Positions 1 through 5,062 of a DNA stretch of 5,062 nucleotides are shown piece after piece. The stretch is from an uncultured Flavobacteriales bacterium. GTDB taxonomy: Bacteria; Bacteroidota; Bacteroidia; Flavobacteriales_D; Parvicellaceae. Position numbers and translations under genes: made by a program. Position 1 is the stretch's first letter, and every line of letters starts with the position of its first letter. Below the pieces are notes generated by a model. That model worked only from the letters and a program-made list of their open reading frames with translations, ran no database searches and was not told the origin of the DNA. Location: assembly GCA_937924345.1 (NCBI GenBank), contig CALDTD010000240.1, forward strand, positions 1-5,062. The letters are read 5' to 3'.

Positions 1-1756
1 AACCTTGTTTTTCAATCGGAAGTTCTGTAGCATCGTCTACATACAGAGATACTAAAATATATTTATCGTTAATTAAGTTAAATATTTGTTCTTGACTCCA
101 AACATTGTCTTCCATACGTCTACAATTCGTGCAAGCCTTACCAGTAAAGTCAACCAAGATTGGTTTACCACTCTCCTCAGATGCTTTTTGGGCAGTCTCT
201 AAATCATGATAACAGATTAAACCATTTGGGCAGTCTAAAGGATACACCCAACTGTAATTTACTGGTGGTGCTACTCCACTTAATAGATTTAACGATTGAT
301 AAGTGTGTGTATTTTCATTGTATCTAAATCCAAAAAGCAAATAAACCGTTAAACCTAAAAAAAGACCTGCTAACGCTAATCTAGATTTTGTCATTGTTAT
401 TTTTGGACTATCGTGAGGGAATTTAATTTTACCTAACAAGTATATAGCAATCGCTATGGCACAAATAATCCAAATAATTAAGAAAGCTTCGTATTTTAAG
501 ATTCCCCAACCTTCTTGTAAATCAACAATGGAAAGAAATTTAAATGCTAGAGCAATTTCTACAAATCCTAACACCACTTTTACAGAGTTTAACCATCCAC
601 CAGACTGCGGTAAACTTTTAAGAATCGATGGGAAGGCAGCAAATAATGTAAATGGTAATCCTATTCCTATTCCAAACCCTAGCATTGCAACTGTAATTGG
701 AACTGGGCCATCTTTTATAGAACCTGCCAATACAGAACCCAATAATGGACCTGTACAAGAAAATGAAACTAGTGCTAAAACAACTGCCATAAAAACAATA
801 CCAAAAAAGCCTCCCATATCGGCTGCTTTATCTGCTTTGTTAGACCAACTACTTGGTAATCCTATTTCGAAATACCCAAAAAAAGAAATCGCAAAAATGA
901 TGAAGATTACAAAAAATACCATGTTTAAAATAGAACTAGCTGCAATGGCATTTAAAATCTCTGCATCTAAATTCCAAACATAAAATGGAACACTAATAGA
1001 AACATAAACCAAAACAATAGAAATACCATATAACAAAGCTTTTGCCATTCCTTTACCCCTTTCAGAACCCCCTTTCGTAAAATAACTTACAGTAAGCGGA
1101 ATCATTGGAAATACACAAGGCGTGATTAGAGAAACTAACCCTCCACCAAGGCCTAAAATAAAAATCCACCAATAGCTTTTGTCCTCTTCTTCTTTATCAC
1201 CACATTCATTATTTACTGGGTTTTGTAAATCTACTTTATTTAAAATAGGAACGGCTGATAAAGCTGCTTCACTCGTTTCAAAACTTACTCTTTCTGCTTT
1301 AGCATTTGCAGCTAACAAATCAATCTTAAACGGATAAATTTCTGGAGGCATACATTCTGATTCATTACAAACCATAAACTCTATTTCCCCTTCTAAAACA
1401 GCTTTATCGATATTGTTAATCTCTACTTGCTGTTCGAAACGAGCTTTATTGTTAAAGTAAGCTATTTCAAACCCCCAAACCTCATCAAAATGAGTTACTG
1501 CTCCTACCTCTTTTGCTTTTCCAGTTAATGTTATATTTTCATTTTCTGTATAATAAAACCCTGTAGGAATTGGCCCTTCATTTTCTCCTAAAAACTGAGA
1601 ATATAAGTGCCAACCTTCTTCTATTTGAGCTTCAAAAATTAAATTTACTTTATGGGATTCAATCTTCTCTGAGGTTATTTTCCAATGAACAGGAGACTGC
1701 CCCAATAATATTAGTTGAATTAAACTAAATAATAGTACCAAAAATAAATTCTTCAT
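1..1756 (-). CDS. dsbD: Thiol:disulfide interchange protein DsbD, C-terminus cut off by window edge
   Basis: Inner-membrane reductase that passes electrons from cytoplasmic thioredoxin to periplasmic thiol proteins. The frame is open from ATG at 1756 to base 2 (585 residues); roughly the last 80-100 residues of the thioredoxin-like domain are probably missing, judged from typical Bacteroidota DsbD length. Visible parts: a signal peptide (about residues 1-20); an N-terminal DsbD-alpha immunoglobulin-like domain (about 22-150) with the redox pair C130-NESE-C135 followed by MPPE; a membrane domain (about 195-475, around eight hydrophobic segments) with the two family cysteines C214 (ITPCVFPMIP) and C334 (SFSCTGPLLG); then a periplasmic thioredoxin-like domain with C542-TN-C545 in DFTGKACTNCRRM and a following LYVDD motif. 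All three expected cysteine pairs are present, so the protein should be functional. An additional pair, C509/C515, precedes the thioredoxin domain. The start is supported by the signal peptide; no clear Shine-Dalgarno is seen. Family assignment is secure. Confidence 0.96.
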   Translation of the reverse strand, partial: MKNLFLVLLFSLIQLILLGQSPVHWKITSEKIESHKVNLIFEAQIEEGWHLYSQFLGENEGPIPTGFYYTENENITLTGKAKEVGAVTHFDEVWGFEIAYFNNKARFEQQVEINNIDKAVLEGEIEFMVCNESECMPPEIYPFKIDLLAANAKAERVSFETSEAALSAVPILNKVDLQNPVNNECGDKEEEDKSYWWIFILGLGGGLVSLITPCVFPMIPLTVSYFTKGGSERGKGMAKALLYGISIVLVYVSISVPFYVWNLDAEILNAIAASSILNMVFFVIFIIFAISFFGYFEIGLPSSWSNKADKAADMGGFFGIVFMAVVLALVSFSCTGPLLGSVLAGSIKDGPVPITVAMLGFGIGIGLPFTLFAAFPSILKSLPQSGGWLNSVKVVLGFVEIALAFKFLSIVDLQEGWGILKYEAFLIIWIICAIAIAIYLLGKIKFPHDSPKITMTKSRLALAGLFLGLTVYLLFGFRYNENTHTYQSLNLLSGVAPPVNYSWVYPLDCPNGLICYHDLETAQKASEESGKPILVDFTGKACTNCRRMEDNVWSQEQIFNLINDKYILVSLYVDDATELPIEKQG

Positions 1757-1779
1757 GCTTTACTGTATTGAACTCAACT

Positions 1780-1800
1780 AACAAAAATAGTTTTTTTGTT
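1780..1800. repeat. Short perfect inverted repeat in the dsbD leader
   Basis: The arms AACAAAAA (1780-1787) and TTTTTGTT (1793-1800) are perfect reverse complements around a 5-base spacer. Only one G:C pair is present per stem, so an RNA hairpin would be weak. In DNA it could be an operator-like dyad because it overlaps the possible -7 element of dsbD. In sequence this AT-rich such a repeat may also arise by chance. The symmetry is directly visible; any function is inference. Confidence 0.35.
1782..1789 (-). promoter_or_regulatory. Possible Bacteroidota -7 promoter element for dsbD
   Basis: Reading the minus strand, TATTTTTG matches the Bacteroidota primary-sigma -7 consensus TAnnTTTG and ends 25 bases before the dsbD start codon, a plausible distance. 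No convincing TTG/TTTG -33 element was found at the usual spacing, so this is only a candidate in a T-rich region. Confidence 0.3.
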
Positions 1801-1912
1801 TTAACTGTTTCATAGCATTTGTCTATTATAAATCAAATCCTTAGTCTGATTGTGCATATTTAACAAAAATGATTATTTATAGTACTAGTAAAAATTTACT
1901 TTTAATAAAAAA

Positions 1913-4432
1913 CTATAAAATCTTAATTTCTACTCTTCTATTTATCTGGTTTTTTTCCTCAGAACATTGATCCCATTCAATGCAACCATTAAGTATTTTA
2001 CTTTCGCCGTAACCTTTACTTATTATTCGGTCTCTTTCTATTCCATGTCTAACCAAATAGTCGGTACATCTAGCTGCTCTTTTTTCGGATAAGTCTTGAT
2101 TAAAATCATTTTTTCCAACCGCGTCTGTATGTGCACTTAACTCTACTTTAATAGTTATATTTTCGTTCATAAACATTACAATATTGTCTAGTATTGGATA
2201 CGATTCTTTTTTTGGACGAGAGTGTGAAAAGTCAAAATAAATATTATTGACCTGAATTACATTTCCTTTATTTTTTGATGGATTTAAAAACACATTTAGC
2301 AATGCTAATTCCCGAGCTTTTCTATCTTTATTATAATCGACACTTGGTAATTCAAAAAACTCTGTATCAAATCCAATCTTAGTAAATGAAACTTTGTATG
2401 TTTCAAGGTCTATTAAATCTCCAAGATTCCATACCCCATCTTCGTTTGATTTAAAAGTGTTTACTTCTACCCAGTCATTATTGTCTTTTTTCAACACTAT
2501 AATATCTACACCTGGTAAAGGGTTTCCTGTTAGTTTATTTAAAACTTTTAGTAAAGGTAATTTACTGCTTTGCTTAAGTTTAACTTCACTAATCTCTTCA
2601 AGTTGTTTGTTTCGTTTTCCATAGTTTCCTCCGGTATAACCGTCTAGTGTAAATGTTTGCGGTTCAAAATCTAAATCTTGGTGTTCAAATGTTAGTTCAT
2701 TTAATACTAATGGGTCTATGTCAAAATCCCATTCTCCATTCTGACCAGTATAAGTGTACTTATTTAATAAGCTATCGCTTTTATTCTTTAAAGAAACTTT
2801 TATCCCACTAACTGGTTTGCCAGTTATAGAATCGACTACAAAACCAGATATTTTATTCGATTTTTTCTTTAATCCAACATTTTTAATCTTTTCTTTTAAT
2901 GTTTCTCTAGCATCACCATTTGCAGCTGGAATAATGTATTCTAACTGTTCAAAACCTTCTTGTTGAAAGTTTATTTTATATTCTTTATTGTTTTCTAAAT
3001 TGATACTATATTCTCCTTTGTCATTTGTTTCAATTTCTTTTTGTAGTAACCATTTTCCTGTTGCATCCTTTTTGTATATTTTTACTAAAACTTCTGCTAA
3101 AAGTTCACCAGAATTTTGATTACTTACAACTCCATTGATTCTTTCTGAAGTTATATAACCATTAAAGTAATACACCATATCGTAACCTAAATTTGAAGTC
3201 GATTTTCTATTTGTAGAGAAGTACCCACTTGTAGAATCAAGGATAAAAGAAAAATCATCTCTTGAGCTATTTATTGGTTTACCGATATTTAAAGGTTGAG
3301 TATATCGATTGTTTATGTAATTACTAACAAAAATATCGTAGCCTCCAATACCTAAATGCCCTTTTGATGAAAAATAAAGTTTATCTTTTTTATTGTAAGG
3401 GTATATTTCGTCTTCGAAAGTATTTATAGTAGCTCCTAAATTTTTAGGTGATGACCAAGTTGATTCATCTATTTTATTTACCTTCCATAAATCGTAGCCT
3501 CCAAAACCTCCTTCTTTATCTGATGAAAAATAAAGTGTGGAACCATCTTCACTTAAATTTGGAAATGTACAATTATAATTATTACCATTAAAACCTAACT
3601 CTACTGGTTCTGTCCATTTATTGTCTATAAGTTGAGCACTATATATTTTTAAAATATTTCTTCCATCTTCAGAAATAGCTATTTCTTTAATCTTTTTTGG
3701 TTTGTATCTTTTTAAATCTGCCGAATTACTTGAAAATAATATCTTAGTTCCATTATCGTAAATAAAAGGTGTTCCTTCATAATAGGGTCCATTAAACTTT
3801 TTACTTAACTCATTTGGACTTTCAAAAGATGTTGAAGTTATTGAATCAACAGTAGCTAAGTCGTAATAAGTTGTCTTATCATCGTATTTTTTGTTTTCTG
3901 GAACAGATATAAGTAATCCTTTTGAATTAAATGATATTCCCAAATTTCGATTTCCTGTATTTATATTTGTTTGATCAATTTTTCCTACAAATTCGTCCTC
4001 TTTATAGTTGATGCAATAATCTATTAGCTTATTAAAATAAATACTGTCAGATTTTGCATCTTGCCTTTTTGTATAATCATTAAAAATTAATCTTGCCTCT
4101 TCATATTTTTGTTCACTTCTTAATACTTGTGCATAATTATATAAATTTTCACTAGAGTTTCTTTCCTTATATTCTGTTAATATTTTATAATATTCAATTG
4201 CTTTTTCATAATCAAACAACCTATGGGATGTTCTTGCTATTTGCTGTAAAATATAAAATCGATCTACAACAAAATTTTCTTCTAGAGCCAATTCGTAATA
4301 ATCTATTGCCTCTCTATATTTTCTTAATTCAAACTGTTCATCTGCAATATCTAAATATTTTCTTTGTCCAATTACAGAAGAAGATATTAGAGTAAAAATT
4401 GATAATACAACTACTATATATACTTTTCTCAT
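1913..4432 (-). CDS. OmpA-family envelope protein: TPR, PD40 propeller, three CarboxypepD_reg-like domains, OmpA C-domain
   Basis: An 839-residue exported protein, complete from ATG to TAG. It has a signal peptide (about 1-22, ending near VIGQ) with no lipobox cysteine; about three TPR-like helical repeats (24-127); and a PD40/WD40-like propeller (about 160-425) with repeated 'DG..LYFSS' and 'GGYD(L/I)(W/F)' blades at 291-317 and 345-371. Three beta-sandwich units of the carboxypeptidase-regulatory type follow (about 433-500, 527-600, 625-700). The OmpA-like domain (about 727-839) opens with IYFDFSHSRP and contains AHTDAVG and NRRVEIKIL; D770 and R785 align with the Asp and Arg that bind diaminopimelate in known OmpA domains. 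It therefore probably sits in the periplasm or on the outer membrane, gripping peptidoglycan. The pairing with the PorP/SprF gene 28 bp upstream suggests one operon and a role in a T9SS-linked or surface complex. It resembles PorE in domain order but is not lipidated by sequence; its exact role is unknown. Confidence 0.93.
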   Translation of the reverse strand: MRKVYIVVVLSIFTLISSSVIGQRKYLDIADEQFELRKYREAIDYYELALEENFVVDRFYILQQIARTSHRLFDYEKAIEYYKILTEYKERNSSENLYNYAQVLRSEQKYEEARLIFNDYTKRQDAKSDSIYFNKLIDYCINYKEDEFVGKIDQTNINTGNRNLGISFNSKGLLISVPENKKYDDKTTYYDLATVDSITSTSFESPNELSKKFNGPYYEGTPFIYDNGTKILFSSNSADLKRYKPKKIKEIAISEDGRNILKIYSAQLIDNKWTEPVELGFNGNNYNCTFPNLSEDGSTLYFSSDKEGGFGGYDLWKVNKIDESTWSSPKNLGATINTFEDEIYPYNKKDKLYFSSKGHLGIGGYDIFVSNYINNRYTQPLNIGKPINSSRDDFSFILDSTSGYFSTNRKSTSNLGYDMVYYFNGYITSERINGVVSNQNSGELLAEVLVKIYKKDATGKWLLQKEIETNDKGEYSINLENNKEYKINFQQEGFEQLEYIIPAANGDARETLKEKIKNVGLKKKSNKISGFVVDSITGKPVSGIKVSLKNKSDSLLNKYTYTGQNGEWDFDIDPLVLNELTFEHQDLDFEPQTFTLDGYTGGNYGKRNKQLEEISEVKLKQSSKLPLLKVLNKLTGNPLPGVDIIVLKKDNNDWVEVNTFKSNEDGVWNLGDLIDLETYKVSFTKIGFDTEFFELPSVDYNKDRKARELALLNVFLNPSKNKGNVIQVNNIYFDFSHSRPKKESYPILDNIVMFMNENITIKVELSAHTDAVGKNDFNQDLSEKRAARCTDYLVRHGIERDRIISKGYGESKILNGCIEWDQCSEEKNQINRRVEIKIL

Positions 4433-4443
4433 TTCTTAATTTC

Positions 4444-4450
4444 TACCTTC
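4444..4450 (-). promoter_or_regulatory. Possible ribosome binding site of the OmpA-family gene
   Basis: GAAGGTA on the minus strand lies 11 bases before the ATG at 4432, inside the 28-bp gap after the PorP/SprF stop. It partly matches the Shine-Dalgarno core AGG. It supports this start, as does the signal peptide that follows. Bacteroidota often initiate without a strong Shine-Dalgarno, so the match is only suggestive. Confidence 0.35.
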
Positions 4451-4460
4451 AAATAATTTA

Positions 4461-5062
4461 TTAAAATCTAGGCGCTTCAATTATAATAGGCTTGGATGCA
4501 TTTTTTATCTCAAAAACCAACATAAGTTCATGGCTACCATTTGAGTATGTTCCTAACTTACTGAATGTAAAGTCGTATGCATAGGTTAACTTAAATAAAT
4601 TATTAATCCTAAATTGAAGCAGTGCAGCTATTTCCTTTGAAGTTCGATAAGAAAATCCTATTGCAAACTTATTTTTAAATTCTGTTAATACATTTAAGTC
4701 TGATTGTATAGGTGCCCCCGAAACTTGTTTTATTAATGTAGAAACATTTAATGCTGTATTTTGAGTTAACTCAAATTTATATCCCGAATGTAAATAAAAG
4801 TGCATTTGTGAAAAATCAAATGTGGTCTTCCCTGAAAAACCTCCTGTGTTAATTACATCATTATGTAAAATATTAGGAATAGCAAAACCTAAATAAAATC
4901 TTCGACTGTTAAAGTATGTTCCAAATTTAAAATTTGGCATTAGCAATGTTGGAGAATCACCTTGAAAAGAAGGATCTTCTACTCCAATTGTTTCGACCTT
5001 TGAATAACTATTTTGAAACATTCTTAAGGTTCCAGATAATCCAAAACTTAATTTAGTTTTTA
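4461..5062 (-). CDS. PorP/SprF-family type IX secretion outer-membrane protein, N-terminus cut off by window edge
   Basis: This is the last ~200 residues of a predicted outer-membrane beta-barrel. The frame stays open through base 5062, and residues before the first in-window Met (at 5021), including TKLSFGLSGTLR, fit the same family, so that Met is internal and not the start. Family members are usually around 300 residues, so about a third is missing. Features typical of PorP/SprF are visible: alternating beta-strand pattern, FGTYFNSRRFYLGFAIPNIL, a His/Gly-Tyr strand (YLHSGYKF), GAPIQSDLN, a 'FAIGFSYR' strand, 'YAYDFTFSKLG' and the closing 'NGSHELMLVFEI'. SprF of Flavobacterium johnsoniae is needed for surface delivery of the adhesin SprB, and PorP belongs to the core T9SS; paralogues usually serve particular cargo proteins. 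The short gap to the OmpA-family gene suggests co-transcription. Which cargo this copy serves cannot be seen here. Confidence 0.92.
   Translation of the reverse strand, partial: KTKLSFGLSGTLRMFQNSYSKVETIGVEDPSFQGDSPTLLMPNFKFGTYFNSRRFYLGFAIPNILHNDVINTGGFSGKTTFDFSQMHFYLHSGYKFELTQNTALNVSTLIKQVSGAPIQSDLNVLTEFKNKFAIGFSYRTSKEIAALLQFRINNLFKLTYAYDFTFSKLGTYSNGSHELMLVFEIKNASKPIIIEAPRF

Larger units (their letters stand above)
1757..1912. other. AT-rich intergenic spacer between the OmpA-family gene and dsbD
   Basis: This 156-bp spacer separates two genes on the same strand and is much larger than the 28-bp gap upstream, which suggests dsbD has its own promoter. It is very AT-rich with several A and T runs. 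The 10-mer TAACAAAAAT occurs twice (1779-1788 and 1861-1870). A short AT-only inverted repeat (AGTAAA / TTTACT on the minus strand) follows the upstream stop codon but has no G+C in its core and no clean trailing T-run, so I do not call a terminator. No open reading frame or RNA gene is recognisable. Confidence 0.6.

Noticed and set aside
456..983. 175-codon open frame on the plus strand
   Set aside because: It lies wholly opposite the dsbD membrane domain, whose minus-strand frame encodes the conserved C214/C334 region and hydrophobic segments. The plus-strand product is Asn/Pro/Lys-rich with no recognisable domain or export signal.
1880..1912. Possible intrinsic terminator after the OmpA-family gene
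   Set aside because: The only stem visible (AGTAAA / TTTACT on the minus strand) has just one G:C pair per arm, a 2-base loop if fully paired, and no following uninterrupted T-run.
2394..2966. Two plus-strand open frames (2394-2624 and 2754-2966)
   Set aside because: Both are antisense to the beta-sandwich region of the OmpA-family gene and read as Ser/Phe-rich low-information peptides, as expected for the complement of Glu/Lys-rich coding sequence.
4198..4395. 65-codon plus-strand open frame
   Set aside because: It is antisense to the signal peptide and TPR region of the OmpA-family gene; no start context or domain supports it.
4461..5021. A complete 186-residue gene starting at the ATG at 5021
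   Set aside because: The frame remains open to the window edge and the upstream residues (TKLSFGLSGTLR) continue the PorP/SprF pattern; there is no signal peptide at this Met, so it is an internal methionine of a truncated gene.

Overview
The window comes from a low-G+C member of the Bacteroidota, most likely a flavobacterium. Three things point there: a PorP/SprF-family outer-membrane protein, which is confined to the type IX secretion (T9SS) and gliding world of that phylum; a TPR / PD40 beta-propeller / carboxypeptidase-regulatory-like / OmpA protein of a Bacteroidota-specific layout; and a fused three-domain DsbD with the aromatic-rich motifs usual in flavobacteria. The signal peptide that appears to end just before Gln and the weak or absent Shine-Dalgarno sequences agree. 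Genus and species cannot be read from this sequence.

All three real genes lie on the minus strand, so transcription runs from high to low coordinates. (1) At 4461-5062 is the C-terminal ~200 residues of a PorP/SprF-family protein, whose 5' end lies beyond the window. (2) 28 bp downstream, at 1913-4432, is a complete 839-residue OmpA-family envelope protein. (3) After a 156-bp AT-rich spacer (1757-1912), the first 585 residues of dsbD run off the left edge (1-1756).

The first two genes form a recurrent Bacteroidota pair: a predicted outer-membrane beta-barrel of the T9SS PorP/SprF family, and a periplasmic OmpA-type protein that can grip peptidoglycan. In characterised systems such pairs serve the secretion or surface attachment of large T9SS cargo proteins, often encoded immediately upstream; here that region is outside the window. 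DsbD is probably a separate transcription unit. It carries reducing equivalents from cytoplasmic thioredoxin across the inner membrane to periplasmic thiol proteins.

No RNA gene, insertion sequence, CRISPR array, frameshift or pseudogene was seen. The reading frame of each gene is open throughout. I found no sign of a new biological system. The points worth a second look are the unseen T9SS partner upstream, the triple beta-sandwich insert and non-lipoprotein signal of the OmpA protein, extra cysteine pairs in two proteins, and a small inverted repeat in the dsbD leader.
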